Shown: in pieces, positions 11,315 to 24,500 of the stretch | Position numbering within the stretch: the first letter of the stretch is position 1 | How the letters are laid out: each line of letters opens with the position of its first letter | DNA from: Gibbula magus | Lineage: Eukaryota > Mollusca > Gastropoda > Trochida > Trochidae | Assembly (NCBI GenBank): GCA_936450465.1 | Contig: OW388294.1 | Location: forward strand, 71,892,075-71,956,074 | Length of the DNA stretch: 64,000 nucleotides | Reading direction: 5' to 3' | Made by a program: the position numbers and the translations under genes | The notes under the pieces: generated by a model | What the model saw: the letters and a program-made list of their open reading frames with translations, nothing else | Told to the model about the DNA's origin: nothing | Database searches by the model: none

Positions 11315-12658
11315 TCAAACCTTTCGCACAAGTCCATCATGTCCCGGGTAGACTTCCGAGACTCTCGCCAAGTGCCACGTATTCCGTGGCATGTTGTCAT
11401 CCTTGAGGATGACGATGTCGTCAATTTCCACATTCCTCTTTGGAGAAGTCCATTTTTGTCTGCTTTGCTGACTCGAGAGAAATTCTTTTCTCCATCGATA
11501 CCAGAATTCGTTCGAGATGTGTTGAACACGGCGCCACCTTTTCCTAGAGTATACATCCGCTTCGGAGAAACTACCTGGAGGAGGCAGAATTACCTGCGAT
11601 TTCAGAGTTAACAGATGCTTAGGAGTCAAGAGTTTTAACGACAGAGGGTCATTCAGTGTGTCAACGGTCAAAGGTCGACTGTTCACAATAGCCGTTGTTT
11701 CACACATGACAGTTCGCAATGATTCATCATCCAGGTGTGAACCGAATTCACAAAACAGTGCAGACATGATGTTCCTCGTCGTTCTAATTAGTCTCTCCCA
11801 CACCCCTCCCATGTGGCTAGCATATGGTGGGTTGAATTTGAACTTGAAGAAGTCACAGTTCCTTTCTAGCATGAATGATTAGACATTGTCTTGGTTCAAT
11901 GCTTCCAATTCATTCTTCGCTCCAACGAAATTAGTTCCTCGGGGGCAACGTAACTGACGGATGGGTCCACGAATTGATAGAAATCATCTCAAAGCATTGA
12001 TAAACGAATCTGTACTCAAAGATGCAGCGCTTTCAAGATGTATAGCCCGACAATTCATGCACGTGAATAGCACCCCATAGCGTTTCAGTTCCTTTCTGCC
12101 TTCACGGATATAGAATGGACCAAAGCAGTTGACTGCACAATATGTGAACATTGGGCATTCTTCACCTCTGTCAGAAGGCAAGTCGGACATCTTTTGGTTC
12201 TGTACAGTAGCAAGTAACTTCCGGCATTGAACACATTTAGCGATGTAGTACGAAACACGTGATCCACATCCTACAATCCAGTAACCGTTAGCCCTGATTT
12301 CATTCAGTGTCAAACCCTTTCCCTGATGATGTACCTTCTCGTGGCAGAAACGATTAATCAACTGAGAGATGTGATGTCGTTTTGGAAGAATCACAGGGAA
12401 CTTCATAGCATCAGAAGTTCGTATCTGCTTCAAGCGTCCTCCTACTCGCAGAATCCCATCATTATCAAGGAATGGATCTAGTCGACGTAACAAACTTTTG
12501 GACTTCAGAGGATGATCACCTAAAGACTTCAAGCTTTTTATTTCCTCTGGGAATGCTTCAGTCTGAACAAGTTTGATGATAAACAGTTCTGCTTTTCTGA
12601 GATCTTCAGCCTGAATAGGAGCAGTGTCCAATGATTTTCCAAGTAGACGAGTCTTCAA
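11315..12658 (-). pseudogene. BEL/Pao integrase
   Basis: The segment 12658-11984 contains the HHCC zinc-binding region (FCHEKVHHQGKGLTLNEI, CVQCRKLL) and the start of the core, AVNCFGPFYI, where the family normally has Asp instead of Asn. A frame break near 11980 loses the second Asp; only GTNFVGAKNELEALN is readable there. The segment 11872-11315 restores the frame with NPPYASHMGGVWERLIR, keeping the catalytic Glu, then the DUF5641 tail (DDIVILKDDNMPRNTWHLAR). Loss of both core Asp residues means it is inactive. Confidence 0.88.
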
Positions 12659-12711
12659 CTTTATACAATTCGCAATAGCCCTTTTCGCCCTGTACCAGTC
12701 AGAAAAGTTAT

Positions 12712-14444
12712 CTAAACGTAGAAGAATGGAGGTCTTTCTTCAGAGTTTGCAGTAAGCACAGTTGATTTTCGCACTTCCGGATCTTCTACTGATACAAAAT
12801 AGTCAATGTCATTTGATGAGGGAAGAGTTTGCTCCCAAAGAAAGTCTGGGCCCTGTAACCACTTTGACTTAGACAATTGATTGGCGGTGAGACCTCTCGA
12901 TGCCTCGTCAGCAGGATTGTGACTTGATTTCACATGTTGCCACTGATCTGGAACAGATCGATCCCTTATTTGCTGAACACGATTCGCGACATACACGTGA
13001 AACCGCCTTGCTTCATTTGAGATGTAGCCAAGAACAATACGGCTATCAGTCCAATAAGTCTCTGACACATTGTCAAGCTTAAGTTCATTCTTCAGGAATT
13101 GACCTACTTTCACAGAGAGTACTGCGGCTTGCAATTCTATCCTCGGAATGGTAATTGGTCTCATTGGTGTGACTCTTGATTTTCGAAGCAGGAAACAACA
13201 ATGCACTTGCTGATCTTCAGTTAAAGTCTAAGATATGAGCACTGTCCATACCCCGATGTACTTCCATCCGCGAAATGGTGTAATTCCACAGAGACAATCC
13301 TTCCAAAGATGTCAGGCTTCACGCACCTCGGAATGTTCAATGAACGGAGAGAAACTAACTCTGATTTCCATTGATTCCAAGAGTCAAGGATATTTCCTGT
13401 CACAGGTGTGTCCCAGCCATACTTGTCCTTGCACAACTGTTGCAGAATTGATTTTCCTCGCAGAATAACCGGTGACAAGAACCCTATCGGATCGTAGATC
13501 TAGCTGATGATGGACAGAATTGTGCGTCTTGTTACAACTTCAGATTTCAAAGTAATGTCCATCTTGAATTGAAAGGAATCCGTATCCGCACACCACTGTA
13601 CTCCAAGAAACCTTTCTGAGGGTAGGGTTTCCCAGCTCATGTCCAAGTTCTGCGCACTGTCTGTTCGTTCGACATCAGGAGAAATCGCTTCCATCACTGT
13701 TTTGGAGTTTGATATGAACTTATGAAGTTTCAGCCCCCTATTTGCGCAGACTTCCTTACACTCTTGGATGAGATTCAGAGCCTCTTCTGAAGTGGGAACT
13801 GAACATAGTCCGTCGTCCACGTAAAAGTTTTTTCAGATGAAGTCTGTTGTCAGAGGAGTGGCTTTTTGATCTTCGACAGTCTGCTTCAAAGCAAAGTTCG
13901 CACAGCCAGGCGAAGATACCGCACCGAACAAATGAACTTTCATTCTGTATTTGAATATTTCGTCATTGTAGTCGGAGTTCCTCCACCAGAGAAACCTAAG
14001 GTAGTCTCTATGCTCAGGGTTCACAAAAAACTGGTGAAACATCTGTTTTACATCACACATAACAGCTACCTGTTCCATCCTAAATCTGCACAAGACACTG
14101 AGCAGGTTGTTAGTCAGGTCTGGACCCTTGAGCAGGCAATCATTCAGAGACACATTGTTGAACTTGGAGGCACAGTCCAACACAACCCTGATCTTATCAG
14201 GTTTCTTGTTGTGATACACGCTGTGGTGCGGCAAATACCACTACTTGCCTTCACTTCCGGACAAATCCTGCTCCGGCACAACTTCTGCATGAGCCGAGCT
14301 GATGACGTTGTTCATGAAAGTGATGTAGTCTTCTCGGAACTTGTCTTTACCCTTGAAGCGTGTCTTGAGGCGGTCGAGTCGATCAAGAGCGATGGATTTA
14401 TTGTCAGGTAGTTCCAGATTCTTTACTCTGAATGGTAGGGGCAT
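12712..14444 (-). pseudogene. BEL/Pao reverse transcriptase and RNase H
   Basis: From 14444 to about 13221 a single frame is broken by stops near 14237, 13830 and 13497. It carries RT motifs: [12 protein letters not shown], the motif A region [26 protein letters not shown], and FYVDDGL (the YVDD catalytic box, intact). It continues with SPVILRGKSILQQL and ELHHFADGSTSGYGQC. A frameshift near 13215 then leads into ITIPRIELQAAVL, YWTDSRIVLGYI and HVKSSHNPADEASRG, the RNase H part typical of Pao elements. Confidence 0.88.
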
Positions 14445-14703
14445 TTAATAATGTCCTTTACTAATGTGAATGCCTTCTTTCATCTGAGTTAGAAAGCATT
14501 TGTCCTCATATGAAATGTTTTTATTGCTGACGGAAACCTCATGGAAGTCCATTTCAAGAGCATGGATTGCTTTTTCTTAAATAACTTGTTCCTTAACAGT
14601 TGATTTGTGTGAGAAGTATACTTCTGTTGGAGGCTGCAGAGTTTGTGGAAGTACATGTGTCATAATTCTGTGACTGATTCCAATCGCATCTGTTTCTTTG
14701 ATT

Positions 14704-15999
14704 TCAGCATGGTTCAGCTAATGGGATCTGAATACGGACGGATCTATCGACACCACGAACCTGGAGAGAATGAATTCTTCTGCTCTGCACTGTTTTGTTG
14801 CATGACGTAATTGTTGACAGAGATAGTTTCACACTTGGACCAGTCACATTCAGCTTATCACACAAATTCTGATGAATGAAAGATGTGTCGGATTGGGTAT
14901 CAAGAAGTGCGTAAGTCAAATGTTCGTTTTCCGGATTATCAGAACTTGATACCATAACAGGCAATATCATGGAACATTTGTCATAGGAGTCACTTCCACT
15001 GAGATGGCTGATACCATTAAAGGAATTTTAAATGGGCCTTTTCTGAAAAGGCAGGTCACCATGCAGGACTGAAGAATGTAACTTTGAGCAAGTTTTACAG
15101 GAAAGTCTGTTTTGGCAAAACCTTGACCAATGACCTTTCTTCAGACAACCAAAGCATAGTTCATTGTCAATCAAAAACTGTTTTCTTTCCCGCATAGGTT
15201 TGGATAGCAAGGACTCACAATTGTCAAGGTGATGTGACTTCGTACAGAATAGACATGGTTCATTCATCGGACGAAACTCCTTTTCCGTCAGTTTACTTCC
15301 TACACTTGAGTTTGAAGTGAACGTCGATTTTTGCCTACTAGGAAAGGAATTCATGTTTCGTTTTCCGATTTGCGCACTCTCAGGTTTCCTACCAGCCAAT
15401 GAAGTAATTGGGTCACACATGATTTCTGCCTCATTTGCAACAAAGTCAACAAAATGGTAGAATGGCGGAAACGTTCTGTGTTGTCGACGTTGATCCACTA
15501 CATATCGTCCCCACCGTGGAACTAACTAATCTGGCAGTTTGCTCAACATCTTCCTATTCTCTGCTTCGTCATTCAAGATATGGAGGGAAACACAATTGTT
15601 CATAGCAGTCTCACACTGTCTGAGAAAGTCTGCGAAATTCCTGAGCGCATAACCATCATGAGGAGATATTTTCGGCCAGTTATCAATCTTGTCACGGAAG
15701 GCAGAGCTTATGGTAAATGCATTACCGAATCTTTCGTCAAGAACCAACTTTGCTTGTTCAAACGCCTTGTCAGTCGAAATAAGGAAATAGCCCTCAATAG
15801 CTTCTAATGCCACACCAGAAACATACTTTTTTAGATAGTAGAGTTTCTCACTTTCAGGAATACTGCATCTCTCAATCAGAATATTAAACGCCATGTTCCA
15901 TGCGGGATATGCAAACATGTAACCCGAGAAAACACCTGGTTCTGGCTGAGGTAAGCGACCTACACAGACCTGTTCAGTTAGAGTCCTGATCAAGTTCAA
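14704..15999 (-). pseudogene. BEL/Pao gag and protease region
   Basis: One reading frame runs from about 15999 to 14704 with stops near 15523 and 15025. The N-terminal part is DUF1759 gag-like (YPAWNMAFNILI, LYYLKKYVSGVALEAIEGY, ALRNFADFLRQCE). Next come two zinc-knuckle-type clusters, CLFCTKSHHLDNC and CFGCLKKGHWSRFC. Then a protease-like segment reads LLDTQSDTSFI, at the place of the DTG/DSG catalytic triad of retroviral-type proteases; the Gly is replaced by Gln. Stops make this a pseudogene. Confidence 0.85.
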
Positions 16000-16010
16000 C
16001 TGTTCAATGT

Positions 16011-17090
16011 TAGAAGTGTTCTCAACCTGATGTGAAGGAATCTGGTTCCAGTTTCACACAAAATCGTAACTTAGTTTACGAGTGATTTTCACACGTAAAC
16101 GTAAATCTACGTTTTGGCTACGTTTCACAAAGAAGTGCAGGTGTAAACTAGTAGCGATATCACATGTAAATCTAAGAGTGCCCTTTTCCACTCGTAAGTA
16201 CTTACGTGTAACATTTATTGCTTTAATGTATATCCCCACGCACCTGTAAAACAAAAGATTTTGTTTTGTTTGGGAGCAAAACTTTATCCGAGCAACCGGT
16301 GACATCTCAGTTTGCTTCCCGTGACTGTTTGAGGATTTAATTTACATTTTCAAGTTAGAAAATTGGCTACGTAATATATCTAAGTCGCATGAAAGTCACT
16401 CTTAACAAATTTGATACACCAATCATTATAACTATTGTATTTAGCTTTCAAATCGTTGATTATGATGAAATTATCTAGAGTTATGTCCCTTTTATTCAAG
16501 TGTCACGCGAATTTGAGCCCTGTGCAAAATCATGCCGACACAAAGCGCCGTGTGGCCTATATTTAATTGACTTTTGCCAAAAGTATTCGTTATTGAATTT
16601 GCAAAGAATTACCAGCTTGCTGCTTTATAATTTCCATAACGTTATTTTTATTTTATTATTTTAACCCGAGAAAGCAGTAAAATTTGCACATTTGTGAGGA
16701 CTCATTTTAAGTACTGAACAGCTACATTTAATGTGTGTTTATCCAGTGTTTATCTATTGAATGGAATTAATGTTTTCAACACATACAGTATATATTATTG
16801 TATGAATATTTAGCATTGAGGTCTGCGGGATACCACTTAAGTGTTTTTGTTTACATGTAATGAGCTAAATGCAATTTTGATATTTGAGCTGAGTTGATTT
16901 CAAATATACCTGCATAAGTTTTACAATGACTATTGAACAAATTAATTCATAAAAGTTTAAATATACAAGATGATCTCACAACAATTACCTCATATTATAA
17001 CTGATGGCTGGTATTAACTGATTAATTCCTTCAAAAGGCAAAACTAGGTCATCATATGGATACAGTTTATGAATATCAAAGGTCTAATAA
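16011..17090. other. AT-rich spacer, no gene seen
   Basis: At 16050-16310 the DNA is rich in ACGTAAA-type words and may be old retroelement 5' sequence, but no LTR match was found. The remainder to 17090 has no recognisable feature. Confidence 0.4.
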
Positions 17091-17094
17091 AAAA

Positions 17095-17425
17095 TAGAGC
17101 CAGGGGCTCTGTATCTCATCAGGGTTTTTATTGTTTAATGATGAAGACTGAAATAGATTTTTAGGTAATGGCCCTTGAGGCCTTCATTTGGGGCACCACA
17201 GGTCACCAAATCTACAATTTAAAATTTTCATTGGCTAATAGTCTGCACACACACAGCCTTCTAGGTCCTTTTGTTCTGGAGAAGAAGATGAAATAGTTGA
17301 GAATGTTGAGGAATTGTTGTCCAACGCCAGAGATCACGCCAAGTAACATGTAACATGGTACAATCCACCATTTGACCTCACAGTGCAAACCAACGTTGGA
17401 CAACAATTCCTAAACATTCTCAACA
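17095..17425 (+). repeat. Penelope-like element flank with internal palindrome
   Basis: The block around 17096-17220 (GAGCCAGGGGCTCTGTATC ... GGTCACCAAATCTACAATTT) is found in inverted orientation at about 36160-36455. GAGAATGTTGAGGAATTGTT (17298-17317) and its reverse complement at about 17393-17423 form a further inverted repeat. Position directly before the GIY-YIG frame suggests element-derived sequence, perhaps pseudo-LTR. Confidence 0.5.
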
Positions 17426-18135
17426 GATCATTTCCCCAAAATAATCCACTCAACAAAATCTTCAACAGAAACACTGTGAAACTGAGCTACAGCTGCATGC
17501 CAAATGTAAAAAATATCATTGACAGCCACAATAAAAGTGCCAAAACACCCAAAGAGAAAACCAACGACAAAACTTGCAATTGCAGCACCAAAACAACATG
17601 CCCACTCAAGGGAAATTGCCTCGAAAAATCAGTTATTTACCAGGCTAAAGTCACCACAGAAAACAAAACTGAAACATATGTTGGTCTCACAGAAACAGAA
17701 TTCAAAACCAGATACAATAACCACAAATCATCATTCAACAACCCCAGCAAAAAGCATGCCACAGAGCTCAGCAAACATATTTGGCAATTAAAAGAAAACA
17801 ATTCAGACTTCAACATCGAATGGTCTGTCATTGGCAAGGCAAGACCATACTCAAATATAAGCAAACGATGCAGCCTTTGCATAAAGGAAAAATTCATTAT
17901 CATTTGAAAACCAGATATGGCAACCCTTAATAAACGAAATGAATTGGTGAACATATGCAGGCACAACAACAAATTCTTAATCAAAAACAGCCTCAAACAC
18001 ACCACTGATCAAAAACGCAGCAACCCCAAACACTCTAAAACACATCGTAAAAACACAGCCCAAGCTCCCCAATCAGTCTCCAGACACAAGCGTGCATGTA
18101 ACAAAAGTGGCCACAGCACACTTAAATACTGTTAA
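17383..18135 (+). pseudogene. Penelope-like element, GIY-YIG endonuclease C-terminus
   Basis: One frame runs from 17383 to 18135 with a single TGA at 17905-17907. Recognisable parts are NTVKLSYSCMPN, CNCSTKTTCPLKGNCL, VIYQAKVT, TYVGLTETEFKTRYNNHKSS and CSLCIKEKFIII. The stop then interrupts KPDMATLNKRNELVNICRHNNK. This is the linker plus GIY-YIG nuclease of Penelope-like retroelements: TYVGLTE stands in the GIY position and the R..NH..S block follows. The reverse transcriptase half is absent, so it is a 5'-truncated, slightly mutated copy. It lies in the introns of gene copy B. Confidence 0.85.
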
Positions 18136-19150
18136 ACTCATTATATTATCGCTTTAAATCAAATTCGTTACTTCCTTTGTCACAATCACTCCATGTTTTT
18201 CTTGGAATATGTTTATATCGAATGAAAGGCGATATTTCAGTATGCATATGATACACATGAGAGGTCTATCACTAGTTAATAACTGTCAAAGCTATGAAAA
18301 TATTTTGGGTCTCACATAGAATGCTCCACCATCAGCTTAGTTGTGATATACATGGGTTTGGCCATATTTGAAACAATCAGACTTTGATGTCCAATTGAAA
18401 GTGTTAAACCTTTCAGAAAAGCCAAGACGTCACACATATGGATTTAGAATCATTTTTACCTTATTAGACTATAAGCCAATAAACGTTTCAAGTCACCAAA
18501 GTCAATCTCTTAAAAGTCAGCAATTCCTACATGGATAATATTATGCATATTATAACTATTCGCCTGTAACAAAAACAAAAGAAAATCATTATCTGATATG
18601 TTAAAGTTACATAATTTACGTTTGGTAAGTCCCACCTAAACATTCTCAATAATTTTACAAAGCGCTATTAGTTCATGGTCGAGAATGCCATCTGATCGCA
18701 GATTAATTTGCAGTGTAATGCACACAGATCAGAAACAAATAAGTGCTCATGTGGTCACACTATCGAAGTCTGACTACATTGGCGTTCTCGTAACATCTAG
18801 CTGCTGGGTCAGTGGCGTTGAACCGGTAATTAATTACCTGTGGCGTTAATGCGTTGACCGAATACACATGTTACGTAATACCGAGAGGAACACAGTAGGG
18901 TATTCTGAGTGTCAATACACAAGTCTGATATATCCCTTAAACCTCACTTGCATGATTAAATTGCAATTGTTATATCGTTATATATCTGTAACCTGCAATC
19001 AGGTGTGTATAAATGATCAATCATGGTGACTGATGAAATGTGGGCAATAGCGTAGTCAAATGACATAACACATATTGTCTGAAACATCCACCTTTAGCCA
19101 GACATTTAGTGTTCAACAAAAAGTCATTAGATAGAAACTTCATCAACGCA
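18136..19150. other. Intronic DNA, no feature seen
   Basis: No coding signature, RNA gene or repeat was recognised in this stretch of gene copy B. Confidence 0.4.
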
Positions 19151-19690
19151 ATTAATATTTCAAGAGTCAACATTTCGCAAAGGTGAATATTTTATAGGAG
19201 AGTATATTGTGGAAACGTCATAAAAAATACTACATATCTATAATCTCAATATATGTTTTAGGGGAAGGACACTTGATAATTTTCCTATTCAAAGTCAACA
19301 TTTTATTTAAATTAAACTTTCACAAAAGTCAATAAATATTTTCAAAGTCAACATTTCACCAAATAAATACTTGATCAAAGTCAATATTTCACTAAATTCA
19401 AAATATCTTTTGCCAACTTTACATTTTATTAAAGTAAAACTTTCACAAAAGTCAATACATATTTCAAAAGTCAACAATTCACATAACTCAAAATATATTT
19501 TAAAAGTCAACATGTCATCAAATTCCATATTTATCAAAGTAAACATTCCACCAAAGTCAATAAATATTTCCAAAGTCAACATGTCACAAACATTATATTT
19601 TTCAAAATCAATATTTCTTCTAACTCAATATGTATTATTAAAATAAACATTTCATTTAAAACTTCACCAAAGTCAATAAAATAGAATTAT
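19150..19690. repeat. Imperfect AAAGTCAACATTT tandem array
   Basis: About 20 irregularly spaced copies of (C)AAAGTCAA(C/T)A followed by TTTC or TATTT. They generate paired spurious frames on both strands at 19307-19646. The reverse-complement motif TGACTTTGATGAAAA builds the large array at 52140-53900. Confidence 0.8.
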
Positions 19691-19973
19691 AATATTTCAT
19701 AAATTCATTATTATCAAAACTGCCTTCAATGACTAATCCTACCACCCTTTTTCACATATTTACATTGGAAAGAAAAATCCATTGGAATTTTTTTTCAAAA
19801 ATTGAAAAACATAATTTTAACCTGTAAATTTCCAGAGAACTCATGCAGGGCATTTGAATAATGAAATTTGTTTGTAAAAAAATGTTAGTCACGACACTTT
19901 TATTGTCACGACAAACTTTGGACTCGACCGGATTTCCAAAGATAAACCGGAGAGCATTATATAAATATAGACA

Positions 19974-20518
19974 TAAACTCAAGTGCAAAAGAAACGTCCC
20001 CACAATTGGAAAACAGTATAAAATGAAATATTGATGTCGGAGAAAGTAGATTTTGAATGTATTTGGTAGGCACATGTTTTGTATAGAAGTATTCACAATT
20101 TCATATATCAAAGTATGCTTCTTTTATTTTTACATCTGTTCAAATACACATGGGGTGCTAAACTCGCTTATTAAAGATGTTTTGGCCCACAATATTTGGT
20201 ATTTAAGTTTAAAACATTGAAAAAGTAGAAATTTAATTAATTAATGATATCCTCGACATAAATAACCTTCTTTTATTAAAATTTGGTGACGCATCATTAC
20301 TGTAGGACGTCACAAAACAAGCCAAAACTGGCTTGTTGAGGCTTCTATCTCGTCTTGTTAAGGAGATTCCATAACGACCATTTCTGAAAACTTGTGTTTC
20401 TCAGAGTTATGAATAGATAATGTTTTGAACACATGATGTAACGCTGTTTCAGTCGTATTTATCGTCGATTGAAATATCTTGTATTTTGTATGGGGGCGTT
20501 TCTTTTGCACGTGAGTTT
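19974..20518. mobile_element. Possible MITE with about 30-bp inverted ends
   Basis: AACTCAAGTGCAAAAGAAACG near 19976 is the reverse complement, with few mismatches, of the block ending GTGAGTTTAT at 20519. The sequence inside each end (ATTGAAATATCTTGTATTTTGTA at the right) pairs weakly with the left. The right-end region recurs once at about 30296-30382, upstream of gene copy C. No coding capacity. Confidence 0.5.
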
Positions 20519-20730
20519 ATAAAGGTTAAAAGTAGTTTCTACTGTGTCATATTGTATAACTACAGCTCTGTTTCATGCTCTAAAGCAATTTTCAAGTGAT
20601 AGCTTTATACATGTATATCTAAAAGTAATGGCAAATTGAAAACACATATGAGTTTTGTTGTAACTTAATATTTGATCAACAATTTCGATCTGTAAATAAT
20701 AACGCTCTATATGTTAATTACACTTCACAG

Positions 20731-21541
20731 GTTGTCCACAAATGTTTTTCCCCTTCAAGGACAAATGTTACTTCATTAGTCCTGCTCTGTAATTTGGGTG
20801 ACAGCCAAGACGTTCTGTCGCCAACATGGAGGCAACCTGGTGTCAGTCAACTCCAAAGAGGAACACGACTTCTTGAACGGATTAGCGAACCAGGTCAATG
20901 GTGAGGAAGTAGAATTGGTCTTAAAACTTTCTTTCATTTGATTGGTGTGGCGGTATATGTTACGGTCATGAATCTCACATTGAGTATTAGGAGTTAAATT
21001 TACCCAATGTGTTAATGATCTGTTAGTTTTGTTTTAAAATATAGAACATTAGTTGCATCTTGTTTATCAATATCTCTCGAATCAGTTTCTTGTAAACAGC
21101 CGTATCTACTCTACTGCACAGTAGTCCTATACTATTCTCTAATTAAGTCATAGCTTATATAATTATTGATAATGTAAATACTGTACACACAAAGTGTTCG
21201 TAGGAGATGCACACAATCGATTTCTTATTCATTATTATAGTATATCATTTCTTGTTTATTGTTTATAATATATTATTTCAGCATCATTTATCAGCGCATA
21301 CTGGACAGGGGGATTCTACTCCCATGAACCTGGTGAATACGAATACGTGGATGGAAGTCCCTTCAGCTACACTGACTGGTACACTGGCTACCCACCAACA
21401 AGCTATAGCAAGGGCTATATGTACTACGTTTGGCTGGCTAATCCTGTCTATGCCACAATTAACAGAGATCTTCCTATGGCTACAAATTACAATTCAATTT
21501 CAAAAACATATGGCATCATATGTGAAACCAACAGGGATTAA
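20731..21541 (+). pseudogene. LU+CTLD gene copy B, exons 6-7 (lectin domain, exon 6 frameshifted)
   Basis: Exon 6 (20731-20900) lies between CACAG and GTGAG but is 170 bp instead of the family's 168. Two extra bases within about 20775-20806 put an in-frame TAA and a frameshift in the middle. On either side FKDKCYF and FCRQHGGNLVSVNSKEEH are conserved. Exon 7 (21282-21541) is open and encodes FISAYWTGGFYSHE, EYEYVDGSPFSYTDW, YYVWLANP, GIICETNRD and a TAA stop. Copy C has QCGIICE where copy B has TYGIICE, so one CTLD cysteine is lost. AATAAA follows at 21567-21572. With exons 3 and 5 also unseen, copy B looks non-functional, unless the exon 6 change is a sequence error. Confidence 0.85.
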
Positions 21542-21566
21542 CATTTTATTTGCAAGGAATCTGAGA

Positions 21567-21572
21567 AATAAA
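21567..21572 (+). terminator. Polyadenylation signal, copy B
   Basis: AATAAA lies 26 bp after the stop codon of exon 7. Copy C has only AGTAAA at the equivalent place. Confidence 0.6.
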
Positions 21573-24500
21573 ACATGATGAAAGTGAAATCCAATTTTAT
21601 ACTTTTTACAAACAATTGAAAATCATGTGCACGGTTTGATACGATAATGTTCATACATGTTCATGCTATTATCCAGTCGCTATAGCTTTGTATCATAGCA
21701 TAAAGTGCCATTGGGGAAACTCCGTTACCAGGATAACTAACATGACAATTGCAAATTGTTGAAGATATAGAAGTCTCTTTGAATTCATAGAACATGATGA
21801 TGTGTCAAAATTTAAAATCGTCCAGTAACATATTTGTGATAGGGAGGAAGGAGTTTAATTCACGCGCATACTTTGAGCTTAGGTAGGTGGATTTATACTA
21901 TGGTTGGTTGCTGATTTGGCTTATTTGATGTCATTGTGAATTTTGGGGTATTAACCATTTTCGATAATATGTGTACATGTATATGTTTTAATTGCATATG
22001 TGCGAGATTGTGAACTGAACTTCTTTGTGCAAGTAATATAGTTCATAAACTAAACATTGTATCTGTGAATCCAAAAGCACTAGCATCCCCCTTTATTAAT
22101 GTACCTAAACCAATATTAAATTCAACATTGTAAAGTAGTTGACAATCCAGGACAATGCAGGATACTCGGTTCTGAAATTCTGAAAATGTTTATGTTGTAC
22201 ATTGTTGAAATACATAATACACATGCTGTTTGAGGTTTAATTGTTGTCACATTTTACTTTGTTTTGAATAATAAAACACAAAATCCCCGACACAGACCGG
22301 CTCTCTGCTAAAGACGATAGTATTGAAAGCTCTGAAGCTCTTATCTTTGTAAATATTCAACCATTCTTTTTAATGGCTTATTTTAAAATCGAATGTATTT
22401 GTTTAAAGTTATATATTGCATTGGGTGACATCATGAGAACATTCTAAAATACAATTTCAAATGGATATAGGTATAGGTATAGGTATATAGTATGGCTTTA
22501 TCTATGCTCTCTGCTTGGATAATGCTGGAAGATAGGAGGACTTGGGTGTGTGTATCTGGGCGAGTTATATTGGTAACCAGGTTACCAAACATAGCTACCA
22601 AGCCCATGTAGTTAAGCTAAGGGTGAACGGTTTACAACAGCTGTTCCTCACATTGCATTGAAAAAGTGTAAATTATTGCTTGGGTTTGAGGAGGGTCAAC
22701 AACTACTTTTTGATTATATGAGGGACAATCTTAGTATTTTAGATATCATTTCAAGCATTTTGACAACTTGAACCACATATTTCTTAAGCAACATTTGTTT
22801 GAGTCAATGGCTATTATTTTGTTAGGAGCGAAATCGTGGATTTGTTTTGATTTGAATTACACGACAACTGTATAAGCAAAGCCGGGGATAGACGTCAAAA
22901 GACAAAAAGGCTAGCCAACTCATACTCAGTCCAGAAAAAATGACAAACGCTTTTTAGATTTTTTTCCCCAATCACCATCCACTGCAATGCACTCATCATA
23001 TTGCAATTTCAAATTCCCAATTCTGTGCTATCCGTGCAATCTATGAATCATTACAATCTGCAGATTGTGAGTTCACAATCGGCAGATTATTCGAACAAAT
23101 CTAAGAATGTTTCACCATAACCATTCACAATCTAGGAATCGACCAATACGGTAGGTAAATGCAATATCATAACCCTTCTTGGAACTGACCCCTATAATCG
23201 GTAGCAAAGATAGAAAAATGAGTACAATTAATGTTCCTCACAATCTAAGAATAGCCCCTTTACAGCATCGTTCTGGTCCTCGTTATACACGTAACGATTT
23301 TCAGAGGATGTAGTCTTTTACTTTGGAAAACAAACGATTCTTTCCGACAAATAAATTTGCTTCTCTCTTTGATTAATGTGTGAAGTTAGGGAGAATAGGA
23401 AGTACCATAGGAAAGCCCCCTGGCTCCCCAGGAAGTCAACATTGACGCCGACTTTACACCCCGAATAAAGGTGTCTACAAGATTTTCACTTCCAGAAGGC
23501 TAAATGTATTTGTTTAAGAGAGTTCGGATGGTGGCACTCGATGGAATAACGTTTTGACTTATCGGCCCATATGTCATCCTCTGTTGCTTCGCTTTTTCCT
23601 GTATTTTCTTTTTTATAAACCGTTTAAAATCTTGCTCAAGCAAGTTTACATTTCCTAAGAGGTATCAGGTTTCTGTTTTACTTATCACTGTTGTGTATTT
23701 TACTAAACATTATTGTATCACGTGATTACCCAATGCGATAATATCTACCAATGTACACACAGTCATGAGCGATAGTAAGAATTGATCCATGAACAAGAGC
23801 AGTTTCTGTGAAAAGGCATTTTCAATAACCTTTCCTGAGATCCATCCCTTTGATCATCATTCAGACTTGAAAAGAGCAGCCCATCGTTGATGAACAATGG
23901 AATATTGAGGAGATACTTCATACTCTTTCAACATTCAATATATGCAACGACCAAACATCCAGAGTGAAAAATGCATCAGATACGCGGAATTTAATCTCTC
24001 CCACTATAATATACTGGCTACACGATTATGGGACCTCTTGGGTGTACGCATTTTAATAAAACCATAATATACTCATGGTAAAAAGTATTGACACCCTCTA
24101 ATAGTTATAGGAATGAAATGGTATATAAACAACGTAACGTATCAGTTTCGATAATTGTTTTGGTAAAACATGAAACTACTTGATGTATTTTTGGGAATAG
24201 TGTCCTTGAGCATTTGCTATTTCTCCACTTGTACTTTAAAATACCAAAGAAAGGGGAACATAAGAAAAAATAAATTAAGTCAAAAGAGTTCGTTCCTTGT
24301 GTCTTGAGATCTTGGCATTGGTACATTGTGAGTGTTTCAGTGTTCTCATTTCGGTTATAATAAATATTTAAAAATTGCATTTAAAAATAATATTCTACTG
24401 AATCTAAATATACCCAAAATCTTTCATGGAGTTTCATTTGCACACAATACATACATGGCAAGTATTGTATAGCTTACATCATGTGTTTGTGCCATTTAAT

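Larger units (their letters stand above)
11225..16010 (-). mobile_element. Degenerate BEL/Pao LTR retrotransposon
   Basis: On the minus strand the domains run gag (DUF1759), zinc knuckles, aspartic protease, reverse transcriptase, RNase H, integrase and C-terminal DUF5641, the canonical BEL/Pao order. The frame is interrupted by several in-frame stops and frameshifts, so no functional polyprotein can be made. A candidate 3' LTR is at 10717-11005; the 5' end fades at about 16040. The element lies antisense in the exon 4-6 interval of lectin copy B, where exon 5 should be. Confidence 0.9.
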
